64,000 bases of DNA from Bordetella trematum (GTDB taxonomy: Bacteria; Pseudomonadota; Gammaproteobacteria; Burkholderiales; Burkholderiaceae_B): contig NZ_FKBR01000035.1 in NCBI RefSeq assembly GCF_900078335.1, forward strand, positions 171,667 to 235,666, given 5' to 3'. The position numbers were made by a program, and so were the translations under genes. This document shows positions 46,301 to 53,958 of this stretch, in pieces; the first letter of the stretch is position 1, and the number at the start of each line of letters is the position of its first letter. The notes beneath the pieces were generated by a model. The model made no database searches. It had not been told where the DNA came from and was given only the letters and a program-made list of their open reading frames with translations.

Positions 46301-49048
46301 GGTGGTCGGTTCGTCGAACAGGAACAGGCTGCCTTTCTTGGCGACCCTGGCGCTGGAGATGCCGCTGCGTGCGGCCTCGGCCAGGTGGCCGGCCAGTTTC
46401 AGGCGCTGCGCCTCGCCGCCCGACAGGGTGGGCACCGGCTGGCCCAGGCGTACGTATTCCAGACCCACGTCGTCAAGCGGCGCCAGCCCGGTCTGCACGT
46501 CGCGCAGACCGCGGAAGAAGGACAGCGCTTCGCTGACTGTCATTTCCAGCACTTCGTCGATGGAGGCGCTGCGGCCCAGGTGCTCGATGCGCACCTGCAG
46601 CACTTCGGGGCGAAAGCGCTTGCCGTCGCAGTCGGGGCAGCGCAGATAGACGTCGGAGAGGAACTGCATCTCGACGTGTTCGAAGCCCGTGCCGCCGCAG
46701 GTCGGGCAGCGCCCGTCGCCGCTGTTGAAGCTGAAGGTGCCGGCGGTGTAGGCGCGCTCCTTGGCGAGCGGGGCCTGCGCGAACAGCTTGCGGATGGCAT
46801 CGAAGGCGCCGACATAGCTGGCCGGGTTGGAGCGCGCGGTCTTGCCGATGGGGGTCTGGTCGACCATGACCACGTCGGCGATCTGCTCGGCGCCCAGCAG
46901 CCGGTCGAACGCGCCGGGGGCTTCGACCGGCTTGCCCTGGTGCTTGAGCAGGGCCGGGTACAGCACATCCTGCACCAGGGTGGACTTGCCCGAGCCCGAC
47001 ACGCCTGTGATGCACACCAGGCGGCCCAGCGGCAGCGACACCGAGATGTTCTTCAGGTTGTGCGCGCGCACGCCTTCGAGCAACAGGCGTGGCGTGTTCT
47101 CGGCTACCGGCATCGGGCGCGGCGCTTCGACATGGCGGCGTCCGCCCAGATAGTCGCCGGTCAGGGTGGGGGCGGCGCGCAGCTGCGCCGGGGTGCCGTC
47201 GAAGACGATGTTGCCGCCGCGTTCGCCGGGGCCCGGACCGATGTCGATGATGCGGTCGGCGGCCACCATCACCTGCGGATCGTGTTCGACCACCACCAGG
47301 GTGTTGCCGGCGTCGCGCAGACGGTGCATGACTTCGACCACGCGGTGCATGTCGCGCGGATGCAGGCCGATGGAGGGCTCGTCCAGCACAAAGAGCGTGT
47401 TCACCAGCGAGGTGCCCAGCGCCGTGGTGAGGTTGATGCGCTGCACCTCGCCGCCGGACAGCGTGCGGCTCTGGCGGTCCAGCGTCAGATAGCCCAGCCC
47501 CACGTCGCACAGGAATTTCAGGCGCGCGCGGGCCTCGGTCAGCAGCAGGTCGGCGGCGGCGTCCAGCGCGCCCTCGAAGCGCAGCGTGTCGAAGAAACGC
47601 CGCACCCGTTCGATGGGCAACAGCATGATGTCGTGGATGGACAGGCCGTCGAGCTGCTCAAGGCGCTCGCGCGACCAGTCCACGCCTGCCGGCATGAAAC
47701 GCTGATAACGATCGTCGCCCGGCGGCAGCACCGCATCGGCCTCGGCCTTGCTGCCCAGGCGCCAGAGCAGGGCATCGGATTTCAGGCGCGCGCCATGGCA
47801 ACTCGGGCAGGGCGTATAGCTGCGGTACTTGGACAGCAGCACGCGCACGTGCATCTTGTAGGCCTTGGTTTCCAGCCAGGCAAAGAAGCGGTGCACGCCA
47901 TACCATTGGTGTTTCCAGGCCGAGTCGCCGCCTTTCCAGTCGGGGTCGCCATTGAGCACCCAGTCGCGCTGCCCGGCCGTCAGGGCTTTCCAGGGGACGC
48001 CCAGCGGAATGCCGGCGCGCGGCGCGTACTTCATCAGCTCATCCTGGCACTCCTTGAAGGAAGGTGTCTGCCAGGGTTTGACGGCGCCCTCCTTGAGGGT
48101 CTTGTTCTCGTCGGGAATGACCAGGCCAAGGTCGATGCCGATCACGCGGCCGAAGCCGCGACAGGCCTCGCAGGCGCCCAGCGGCGAATTGAACGAGAAG
48201 CTGCTGGGCAGGGCATCGCTGTATTCGATGTCGCAGTCGGCGCAATGCAGCCGGTCGCTGTACTTCCAGATGGCAGCATCGTTGCCGTCGTCATCCATCA
48301 CGTAGACGGCCAGGTGGCCGGCGCCCATCCGCAGCGCCGTATCGAGGGCTTCCATGATGCGATCCGGCTCGGCGTTGCCCAGCCTGAAGCGATCCTGAAC
48401 CACATGCAGCAGCCGGCGCGCCTCCTGGGCGCCAGCCTTGGTCTTGCCCTTGGCTTTGCCGCGCGCTTTCTCGGCCACCGGGCGGGTCACGCTTTCCTCG
48501 CGGTGCACGCGGGTGTAACCCTGGCCTTCGAGGAAGCCTTTGACTTCCTCCTCGGTGAAATTGGCCGGCACGGCGATCGGGAAAGTGACCACCAGGCGCG
48601 GATCGCCCGCTGCCGCCGCGCGTGCGCTCAGCGAGGCCTGGATGGATTGCGGGGAGTCGCGCCGCACGCGTTTGCCGCAGCAGCGGCAGAACAGCTGCGC
48701 GCCGCGCGCGAACAGCAGTTTCAGGTGATCGTTGAGCTCGGTCATGGTGCCGACCGTGCTGCGGGAGCTGCGCACCGGGTTGGTCTGGTCGATGGCGATG
48801 GCCGGCAGGATGCCTTCGATGCGATCGACCTGGGGCTTGTCCATGCGGTCCAGGAACTGGCGCGCGTAGGGCGAGAAGGTTTCGACGTAGCGACGCTGGC
48901 CCTCGGCGTAGAGGGTGTCGAAGGCCAGTGAACTCTTGCCTGAGCCGGACACGCCGGTCACGACCACCAGTTGGCCGGTGGCGATGGTCAGGTCAAGGTT
49001 CTTGAGGTTGTTCTGGCGGGCGCCAACGATGCGGATTTCGGAGCTCAT
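43328..49048 (-). CDS. uvrA: Double-length UvrA (tandem excinuclease ABC subunit A)
   Basis: A 1906-residue protein made of two consecutive UvrA-like halves, about twice the usual 940 residues. UvrA finds bulky DNA lesions and loads UvrB in nucleotide excision repair. Four Walker A sites read GVSGSGKS (near residues 31, 686, 1063 and 1594), each with an LSGGEAQR or LSGGEVQR signature and DEPT/DEPS. Zinc-finger type cysteine pairs occur in both halves (ACEACRGFGR; CPTCGG...CPDCDG; CPSCGI...CTGCFG; CPICEG...CDACNG). The first half begins IRIVGARQNNLKNLDL and the second IEIRNAREHNLKNVSV near 1043. No in-frame stop separates them. A LexA-type box lies 105 bases upstream of the ATG. Tandem UvrA proteins are annotated in some beta- and gammaproteobacteria. 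Confidence 0.95.
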   Translation of the reverse strand: MSSEIRIVGARQNNLKNLDLTIATGQLVVVTGVSGSGKSSLAFDTLYAEGQRRYVETFSPYARQFLDRMDKPQVDRIEGILPAIAIDQTNPVRSSRSTVGTMTELNDHLKLLFARGAQLFCRCCGKRVRRDSPQSIQASLSARAAAAGDPRLVVTFPIAVPANFTEEEVKGFLEGQGYTRVHREESVTRPVAEKARGKAKGKTKAGAQEARRLLHVVQDRFRLGNAEPDRIMEALDTALRMGAGHLAVYVMDDDGNDAAIWKYSDRLHCADCDIEYSDALPSSFSFNSPLGACEACRGFGRVIGIDLGLVIPDENKTLKEGAVKPWQTPSFKECQDELMKYAPRAGIPLGVPWKALTAGQRDWVLNGDPDWKGGDSAWKHQWYGVHRFFAWLETKAYKMHVRVLLSKYRSYTPCPSCHGARLKSDALLWRLGSKAEADAVLPPGDDRYQRFMPAGVDWSRERLEQLDGLSIHDIMLLPIERVRRFFDTLRFEGALDAAADLLLTEARARLKFLCDVGLGYLTLDRQSRTLSGGEVQRINLTTALGTSLVNTLFVLDEPSIGLHPRDMHRVVEVMHRLRDAGNTLVVVEHDPQVMVAADRIIDIGPGPGERGGNIVFDGTPAQLRAAPTLTGDYLGGRRHVEAPRPMPVAENTPRLLLEGVRAHNLKNISVSLPLGRLVCITGVSGSGKSTLVQDVLYPALLKHQGKPVEAPGAFDRLLGAEQIADVVMVDQTPIGKTARSNPASYVGAFDAIRKLFAQAPLAKERAYTAGTFSFNSGDGRCPTCGGTGFEHVEMQFLSDVYLRCPDCDGKRFRPEVLQVRIEHLGRSASIDEVLEMTVSEALSFFRGLRDVQTGLAPLDDVGLEYVRLGQPVPTLSGGEAQRLKLAGHLAEAARSGISSARVAKKGSLFLFDEPTTGLHFDDVARLMRAFRKLLAAGHTLLVIEHNLDVIRAADWLIDLGPDGGDAGGEVVGVGTPQDLMATPRSYTGQALRDYEDSILPTESVALAEPGPAYEAGTPLQSLMRQRRQQAIEIRNAREHNLKNVSVEIPRDTFTVITGVSGSGKSTLAFDILFNEGQRRYLESLNAYARAIVQPAGKPDVDAIFGIPPTVAIEQRTSRGGRKSTVATMTEIHHFLRLLYVKLGTQFCPDCQVPVEPQNTEQIVARLLREHAGRHLGLLAPLVTARKGYYTDLAKWAGAKGYTHLRVDGDFIPVSPWPRLDRYKEHTIELPVADLVVDPANEAGLREAVRSALEHGQGVMSILWDLTPGADGDTPERRAAGLNPAPQQQHFSVKRACPSCGISFPEPDPRLFSYNSKHGWCTGCFGTGLQLQGFDAEQTGEETAWNAWYEGEAQACGVCHGQRLNRVALAVRWRERSIAELASLPVSEAHSFFTGLVLRGREGDIARDILTEIRGRLNFMQEVGLNYLALDRAAPTLSGGEAQRIRLAAQLGSNLQGVCYVLDEPTIGLHPRDNRILLDALARLEGNGNTLVVVEHDDDTIRRASHIIDIGPGAGVRGGRVVAQGTAQDLIAAPESVTGRYLARPLAHPVHGARRAVDADTPMLRIKAAHLHNLGNVNASLPVGRLTVVTGVSGSGKSTLAREVLLDNLSRVVSAREPGQWVGCARIEGWEAIDRVLEVDQTPIGKTPRSCPATYVGFWDDVRKQFADTREARMRGWGAARFSFNTGDGRCPICEGQGMRTIEMSFLPDVKVPCDACNGARFNADTLSVQMRGKNAGEVLSLEVDDALAYFAAHPKIHRPLQLMQDVGLGYLTLGQPSPTLSGGEAQRIKLVTELAKARLTDGLIRSGRASRLPHTLYVLDEPTVGLSMADVEKLIHVLHRLVEAGNTVVVIEHNLDVIAEADWLLDLGPEGGTGGGQLVAEGPPEHVMDLRERSHTGQVLAEFLRS

Positions 49049-49152
49049 GGGGCGTTATCGTAGCCGGGATGCCAAGCGCGGGTCTGGGGGAAGGGAAGGG
49101 CAGCCCGGATTCCGCGCGGCGGCCCGTATGGCAGGCCCTGGCGGAGTGTCGG

Positions 49153-49170
49153 CTGTATGGATAAACAGTA
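49153..49170 (-). promoter_or_regulatory. LexA (SOS) box upstream of uvrA
   Basis: CTGTATGGATAAACAGTA on the plus strand reads TACTGTTTATCCATACAG towards uvrA: CTG-N10-CAG with the flanking TA, close to the proteobacterial consensus TACTGTATATATATACAGTA. On the minus strand a TTGTAC (-35-like) overlaps it. It lies 105-122 bases before the uvrA start, so uvrA is probably SOS-induced, as in E. coli. It also faces the promoter of the small-peptide gene on the other side. Confidence 0.8.
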
Positions 49171-49235
49171 CAACAGAATTATGGTGGCGCCGCAAATATC
49201 CCCGGTCCGGGTGGGGTCGGTCGCAGGCCTCTGGT

Positions 49236-49265
49236 TTGTGCATAGCCGGTCTTTGCGGCTAGAAT
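49236..49265 (+). promoter_or_regulatory. Sigma-70-type promoter for the small basic peptide transcript
   Basis: TTGTGC (49236-49241) and TAGAAT (49260-49265) with an 18-base spacer. Transcription would start near 49272, giving a leader of about 425 nt before the ATG at 49697. It is the best promoter-like pair I see in this gap. Confidence 0.55.
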
Positions 49266-49271
49266 GGCAAG

Positions 49272-49696
49272 TTACCTGGATTTTCGCCAACTGCGTCTTG
49301 CGGGCGGCCAAAAATGTTCTGGGGTGTTCTGGGTGAGTGTTCGAAAAGCATCCGGGCCGGTTTGAAGGAAAAGATGCGGGCAGGTGCCCGCCTGCGCGCA
49401 ATCGCTGGCGGAAGACGGCCCGAAACCATTCCTGGAAAGCAGGGCCTGGAAGGTAGGCCGCGAGGCCGGGGCTTTCGGACCGAGGTGGTGCAAGCCGCCG
49501 AACGTGTGCAGCGTGACGCCAAGAAGGGCTTGGCCTGCAGGGGACGACCCGGCAAGGCCGGACCTCAACGGGATAAAACCCGGGGAGCACGGATGGCGCG
49601 CCTGGCGCGGCCTTTCGGGTTCCGGCGGCCTGGCTTGCAGCCCTGTCTCACCCACGGACACCTGGTGTCATTCAACTTTTTTACCGGAGATTCATC
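49272..49696 (+). other. Long GC-rich leader or small RNA upstream of the 42-residue peptide
   Basis: About 425 bases without a convincing coding frame on either strand, between a plausible promoter and the ATG at 49697. It contains several short complementary segments and purine-rich stretches, so a folded leader or an independent small RNA is possible. It does not show the marks I would expect of tmRNA, RNase P RNA or 4.5S RNA. The promoter-proximal part (49049-49235) holds the uvrA control region. Confidence 0.4.
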
Positions 49697-49825
49697 ATGG
49701 CTGAACGCAAGCGCGTGCGTCGTAACACCCTGGAACGCCGTTGCCTGGGCAAGTCCTTCAAGCGTCTGTTCGTCAACGCTCCCAAGGGCGTGTTCAAGAT
49801 GCTGGAAAAGATCAAGCGCGTCTAA
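49697..49825 (+). CDS. Small, very basic 42-residue protein
   Basis: Protein MAERKRVRRNTLERRCLGKS, then FKRLFVNAPKGVFKMLEKIKRV: 16 Arg or Lys in 42 residues, two short amphipathic stretches, one Cys, no signal peptide. It is too short for most gene callers, but it is well supported: GGAG precedes the ATG by seven bases, codon choice is strongly biased (GCT, CGT, GAA, CTG, AAG) as in ribosomal-protein genes, and a strong terminator follows 18 bases after the stop. I do not recognise the family. The composition suggests RNA or ribosome binding, but that is inference. It is a monocistronic unit with a leader of about 425 nt. Confidence 0.82.
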   Translation: MAERKRVRRNTLERRCLGKSFKRLFVNAPKGVFKMLEKIKRV

Positions 49826-49843
49826 GCGCCGGATCGCTCCAGA

Positions 49844-49875
49844 AAACCGCCTGCCTTGCGCAGGCGGTTTTTTTT
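49844..49875 (+). terminator. Rho-independent terminator of the small basic peptide gene
   Basis: AAACCGCCTGC (49844-49854) pairs perfectly with GCAGGCGGTTT (49860-49870) around a five-base loop, and a run of eight T (49868-49875) follows. The strongest intrinsic terminator in the window. Confidence 0.92.
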
Positions 49876-49978
49876 GCCTTGCCGGTTCGCCGGCGGCCTT
49901 CCCGGTATAAACCCCAGCCTTCCCCTTTTGCCTGATCGGGCCTAGTATGCAGGGAAAATTTTCGTATGTGAGAATTCC

Positions 49979-51109
49979 ATGATCTACGACTATGTCATCG
50001 TGGGCGCCGGGATCGCCGGCGCTTCACTGGCCTATCGCCTGCCGTCCGAGGCCAGCGTGCTGGTGCTGGAACGCGAGTCCCAGCCGGGCTATCACTCCAC
50101 CGGCCGCTCGGCGGCCATGTTCATCGAAACCTATGGCACGCCCACCATCCGGGCCCTGACCGTGGCTGGCAATGCCTTCTACAGCCAGCCCCCGGCCGGC
50201 TTCTCCGAGCAGGCCATCCTGATGCCGCGAGGCGTGCTTTACATCGCGACGGCCGAGCAAATGGGCCTGCTGGACAGTGAGTACGAGGCTTTCGAACGCC
50301 AGGGGCTGGACGTCGTGCGCCTGACCCCGCAGCAGGCGTTCGAGATGGCGCCATGCATCAGGCTGGAGAAGGTGGCTGGCGCCATCTATGACCGCGCCGG
50401 CCAGGATATGGACGTGCACGCCTTGCACCAGGGTTTTCTCAAAGGCATGCGCCAGCATGGCGTAGCGCTGCGGGTCAACGCTGAGTTGCGCGCGGCGCAA
50501 TGGGACGGCCAGGCCTGGACGATCGAGCTGGCGGAGGCCGGCGAGCTGGTGCGCGCCCGCCAGTTGGTGAACGCGGCAGGCGCCTGGGCGGACACGGTCG
50601 CCGGATTGTGCGGCTTGCGGCCGCTGGGCATTCAGCCCAAACGCCGTTCGGCCTTCCTGTTCGCGCCGCCGGAGGGCGTGGATCACACGCGCTGGCCTGC
50701 CGTAATGGACGTGGGCGAGGCTTTTTACTTTAAGCCGGATGCCGGCATGTTGATGGGTTCGCCCGCCAATGCCGATCCGGTCGCAGCGCACGATGTGGTG
50801 GCAGAAGAGCTGGATATCGCCACCGGCATCTACCACATCGAGGAAATGACGCACCTGCAGATACGCCGTCCCAGCCACACTTGGGCCGGCCTGCGCAGCT
50901 TCGCGCCCGATGGCGAGCTGGTGATCGGGCATGACAGCGCCTGCCCGGGCTTTTTCTGGCTCGCCGGGCAGGGCGGCTACGGCATTCAGACCGCCGCCGG
51001 GGCGTCGCTGCTGGCCGCCAGCCTGTTGCAGGGACAGCCCCTGCCGGCGGAGCTGCAGGCCTTGTCGATCGATCCCCGACGGGTGTCGCCCGCACGTTTC
51101 GAGCAATAA
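49979..51109 (+). CDS. D-amino-acid dehydrogenase-like FAD oxidoreductase (DauA/DadA family)
   Basis: A 376-residue DAO-family flavoprotein: FAD-binding YVIVGAGIAGASLAYRL (GAGIAG at 9-14), then VLERESQPGYHSTGRSAAMFIETYGTPTIRALT, a block very like D-arginine dehydrogenase (DauA), RQLVNAAGAWADTVA in the middle and the C-terminal FFWLAGQGGYGIQTA. DauA oxidises D-arginine and other D-amino acids to 2-oxo acids. First gene of an operon with a YkvI-like transporter (49 bases on) and an XRE-cupin regulator. Which amino acid is used here is not shown by the sequence. Confidence 0.88.
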   Translation: MIYDYVIVGAGIAGASLAYRLPSEASVLVLERESQPGYHSTGRSAAMFIETYGTPTIRALTVAGNAFYSQPPAGFSEQAILMPRGVLYIATAEQMGLLDSEYEAFERQGLDVVRLTPQQAFEMAPCIRLEKVAGAIYDRAGQDMDVHALHQGFLKGMRQHGVALRVNAELRAAQWDGQAWTIELAEAGELVRARQLVNAAGAWADTVAGLCGLRPLGIQPKRRSAFLFAPPEGVDHTRWPAVMDVGEAFYFKPDAGMLMGSPANADPVAAHDVVAEELDIATGIYHIEEMTHLQIRRPSHTWAGLRSFAPDGELVIGHDSACPGFFWLAGQGGYGIQTAAGASLLAASLLQGQPLPAELQALSIDPRRVSPARFEQ

Positions 51110-51158
51110 CTACAGCAGAAGACACCATAGAGAAGCCAATCCCCAGGGAGGAGGAGAC

Positions 51159-52214
51159 ATGTCGAATTTCAGCAATATTGCGCGCATCGCGATGGCGTTC
51201 GTGGGCGTGGTGGTGGGGGCCGGTTTCGCCTCCGGGCAGGAGACCCTGCAGTTTTTCAGCAGTTTCGGCTACTGGGGGCTGTTGGGCGGCGTGATTGCCG
51301 GCGTGTGCTTCACGGTGCTGGGCATGGCGGTCGGCCGGCTCAGTCAGATACAGGTCTCCGACTCCTACAAAGCGGGCATCTACCTGATCTGCGGCAAGTA
51401 TCTCGGCGTGGTGATGGATGTGCTGATCACCTTCTTCATGTACGCCATTGCCGTGGTGATGTTTGCCGGTGGCGGCTCGCTGCTGGAACAGCAATGGGGG
51501 ATCCCGGCCAATTACGGCAGCATTGCCGTCATGGTCGCCACGGTGCTCATCGTTTTTATGCGGGTGGAGAGAATCCTGGCCTTCATCGGCAGTATCACGC
51601 CGGTGCTGGTGCTGATGGTGGTGGTGCTGTCCATCTACGCCTGGAGCACGCGCGATCTGCCGCTGGCCGAGCTGGATCAGCTGGCCCAGGGCAAGCCGCA
51701 GGGCGCTGGCCACTGGCTGGTCGCCGCCTTGCTCTACGTGTCGTACAACATGGTGCTGGGCGCGCCCTTCCTGATGATCGCCGGCGGCCAGGCGAGCTCG
51801 CGCCGCAATGCCGTCTGGGGTGGTATCGTTGGCGGCGCGCTGCTGTGCCTGCTGATCGTGCTGATCAGTTCGGGTGTCTTTGCCCGCGTCGATACCGTGG
51901 GCGATGCGGCGTTGCCGATGTTGATGCTGGCCAGCGAGCAGGCGCCCTGGCTGGGGATGGTGATGGCGGTGGTGATCTTCGCCATGATCCTGAATACCGC
52001 CGTCGGGGTGCTGTATGCCTTCTCGGCGCGTGTCATGACGCCGGGCACGCTGCGCTTCAAAGTCGGGACGGCGGTGGCCGGCGTCGTCGGGGTATTGGGC
52101 GCCAAGCTGGGTTTCATCACCCTGGTGGGCACGGTCTATCCCATTTTCGGATATCTCGGTTTTGTCTTGATGGCGGCCATCCTGATTGCCTGGATGCGCC
52201 TGCGCCGTTCATAA
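51159..52214 (+). CDS. YkvI-like inner-membrane transporter
   Basis: A 351-residue integral membrane protein with about ten TM segments, of the YkvI family (distant APC/LeuT-fold amino-acid transporters). The N-terminal MAFVGVVVGAGFASGQETLQFFSSFG is the hallmark, with the GAGFASGQE unwound-helix motif; later YKAGIYLICGKYLGVVMDVLITFFMYAIAVVMFAGGG and YVSYNMVLGAPFLMIAGG. GGAGGAG stands just before the ATG. Between a D-amino-acid dehydrogenase-like gene and a cupin regulator, so it probably imports the enzyme's substrate; that is inference. Confidence 0.87.
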   Translation: MSNFSNIARIAMAFVGVVVGAGFASGQETLQFFSSFGYWGLLGGVIAGVCFTVLGMAVGRLSQIQVSDSYKAGIYLICGKYLGVVMDVLITFFMYAIAVVMFAGGGSLLEQQWGIPANYGSIAVMVATVLIVFMRVERILAFIGSITPVLVLMVVVLSIYAWSTRDLPLAELDQLAQGKPQGAGHWLVAALLYVSYNMVLGAPFLMIAGGQASSRRNAVWGGIVGGALLCLLIVLISSGVFARVDTVGDAALPMLMLASEQAPWLGMVMAVVIFAMILNTAVGVLYAFSARVMTPGTLRFKVGTAVAGVVGVLGAKLGFITLVGTVYPIFGYLGFVLMAAILIAWMRLRRS

Positions 52215-52221
52215 GGGAATC

Positions 52222-52845
52222 ATGGTTCGCAATGCGTTGTTGAGCAAGGAACAGGTGGGCCGGCGCTTGCGCGAGGCCCGCCACAGAAAAAAACTGACGC
52301 TCAAGCAGATGGCGCAAAGCACCGGCCTGGCGCTGTCGACCATCGCCAAGGCCGAGCTGGGGCAGGTGACGCTGAGCTACGAGAAATTCGTGGTGCTGGC
52401 GATGGCCCTGGATATCGAGGTGGGGTCCCTGTTCGCGGTCCCGGGCAACGCGCCGCAGGCATCGGCGCCGCCAGGAGGCGCGCAGATCGCGACCCACAAG
52501 TCAATTGCCAGCCCGGGCTATGCCACCCGCAACTATGCCTACGGCCTGATGTTCGGCGAAGTGCCGGATAAGATCATGAACCCCATGATGGCCGTGATCG
52601 CCTCGCGCGATGCGGCCGAATTCACGGATTTCATCCGCCACCCCGGGCAGGAATATGTCGTGGTGCTGTCGGGCTCGATCGCCATCCAGTTCGAGAACGG
52701 CGAGAAGATCTTCCTCGATACCCACGAGTCGGCCTACTTCGACAGCGGCCTGGGCCACGTGTATCTGTCCACCAGCCCCGAGCCGGCCAAGGTGGTCGCG
52801 GTCTGCGCCAGCGGCGTGGCCGAGCGCTCCGGTTCAGCGCTTTGA
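52222..52845 (+). CDS. XRE-family HTH regulator with C-terminal cupin
   Basis: A 207-residue regulator: HTH_3 domain at about 12-72 (GRRLREARHRKKLTLKQMAQSTGLALSTIAKAELGQVTLSYEKFVVLAMALDI split around the recognition helix) and a cupin_2 fold at about 130-200 (HPGQEYVVVLSGSIAIQFENGEKIFLDTHESAYFDSGLGHVYLS). Cupin-linked XRE regulators such as PuuR-type proteins sense amino acids or amines. Start 52222, seven bases after the transporter stop, so it is the third gene of the operon and probably regulates it. It overlaps the convergent LysR gene by 12 bases. Confidence 0.9.
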   Translation: MVRNALLSKEQVGRRLREARHRKKLTLKQMAQSTGLALSTIAKAELGQVTLSYEKFVVLAMALDIEVGSLFAVPGNAPQASAPPGGAQIATHKSIASPGYATRNYAYGLMFGEVPDKIMNPMMAVIASRDAAEFTDFIRHPGQEYVVVLSGSIAIQFENGEKIFLDTHESAYFDSGLGHVYLSTSPEPAKVVAVCASGVAERSGSAL

Positions 52846-53769
52846 GGCGGCGGGCGCGTCGGCCGGGCCCAGCTGCGGCCGGATGAAATCCATGAAGGCG
52901 CGCGTCTTGGCCGGCAGGAACTGATGCGGGAAGTGCGCGAAAATCGAAATGGGCAGGGTTTCCCAGTCGGGCAGCACGCGCTTGAGGGAGTGACGCTCGA
53001 TGATGGGGTCGAGCGCGCGGCAATAGGGCAGGCGGGTGATACCCAGCCCCAGTCCGGACAGCGTTCCCATGAGGCTGATGTTGTTGCCGGCCAGCAGGCC
53101 GCTGACTTCGACCCGTTCGCGGCGCGCGCCATTGGACAGGATCCAGAACGAATGGGCCTCGTCGACCGTGGTGCGCATGCACTGGTGCCGGGCCAGATCG
53201 GCCGGCGTGCGCGGCTCGCCGAATTGTTCCAGGTACTCGCTGGAGGCATACAGGTAGTTGTCCAGCCGCACGATTTCATCCACCGCCACCGAGCCCTCGT
53301 TGTCCAGCACGCCGTTCTCGTCGCCGATGCGCAACTGCACGTCGAAAGGCTCGCCTTGCGAGTCGGCGCCTGACTTCAGGTTCAGGTCGAACTCGCACTC
53401 CAGGTCGGGGTACTGATCCATGAAGTCGCCCAGGGCGTTGGGCAGCAGCCAGATCGCCAGGCTATACGGCAGAGAGACGCTCAACCGCCCCTTGGGACGG
53501 CTCGACAGCGACCGCAGTTGCTCCTGCGCCAGGCGGGCTTCCTCGATGAGGCCCTGACAGCGGCGCAGGTATATGGAGCCGGCGTCGGTCAGTTCGAGGC
53601 GGCGGGTATTGCGGTTGATGAGCTGCAGGCCGATGCCGCGCTCCAGCTGGCTGATGCGGCGCGACAGCGTCGAGGTCGGCATTTGCAGTGCCCGCGCGGC
53701 GAGGCTGAAGCTCTTGCGCTTGGCCACTTCGACAAACAGGGCGATATCGTTGAGCTGAACGGAGGTCAT
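52834..53769 (-). CDS. LysR-family transcriptional regulator (CrgA-like)
   Basis: A 311-residue LTTR of the CrgA/PtxR/DsdC-unlike AaeR type: HTH LNDIALFVEVAKRKSFSLAARALQMPTSTLSRRISQLER, then IGLQLINRNTRRLELTDAGSIYLRRC, and the effector domain from about 92 (GRLSVSLPYSLAIWLLPNALGDFMDQYPDL). No operon partner; it converges on the XRE gene with a 12-base overlap and is divergent from the glycosyltransferase gene at 53959 (189 bases between). Target unknown. Confidence 0.9.
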   Translation of the reverse strand: MTSVQLNDIALFVEVAKRKSFSLAARALQMPTSTLSRRISQLERGIGLQLINRNTRRLELTDAGSIYLRRCQGLIEEARLAQEQLRSLSSRPKGRLSVSLPYSLAIWLLPNALGDFMDQYPDLECEFDLNLKSGADSQGEPFDVQLRIGDENGVLDNEGSVAVDEIVRLDNYLYASSEYLEQFGEPRTPADLARHQCMRTTVDEAHSFWILSNGARRERVEVSGLLAGNNISLMGTLSGLGLGITRLPYCRALDPIIERHSLKRVLPDWETLPISIFAHFPHQFLPAKTRAFMDFIRPQLGPADAPAASKR

Positions 53770-53958
53770 GAGGCCGAAGAAAAACCCGGATACGCGCAGT
53801 TTACTTTGCCCCCGGATTCGTCGCCGGTGGATAAATCCGTTTGCAATTGAACACGGATTTTCTGCAGCTTGGATGTGGTTCTTTCTTAAACTTGCGGCTG
53901 GACCGTCTTTTTCGTGTGGGCACTGTTATCCCTGGGCGAGGTTTTCCGGCGAGTCCCT

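Noticed and set aside
44972..48931. 1319-codon open frame on the plus strand
   Set aside because: Exactly antisense to the double-length uvrA; its translation is low-complexity Gly/Ala/Gln/His-rich, and the opposite frame has full UvrA motifs.
53914..53958. Longer N-terminus for the glycosyltransferase
   Set aside because: The extra 15 residues lack similarity to the family, and the ATG at 53959 starts just before the nucleotide-binding strand.
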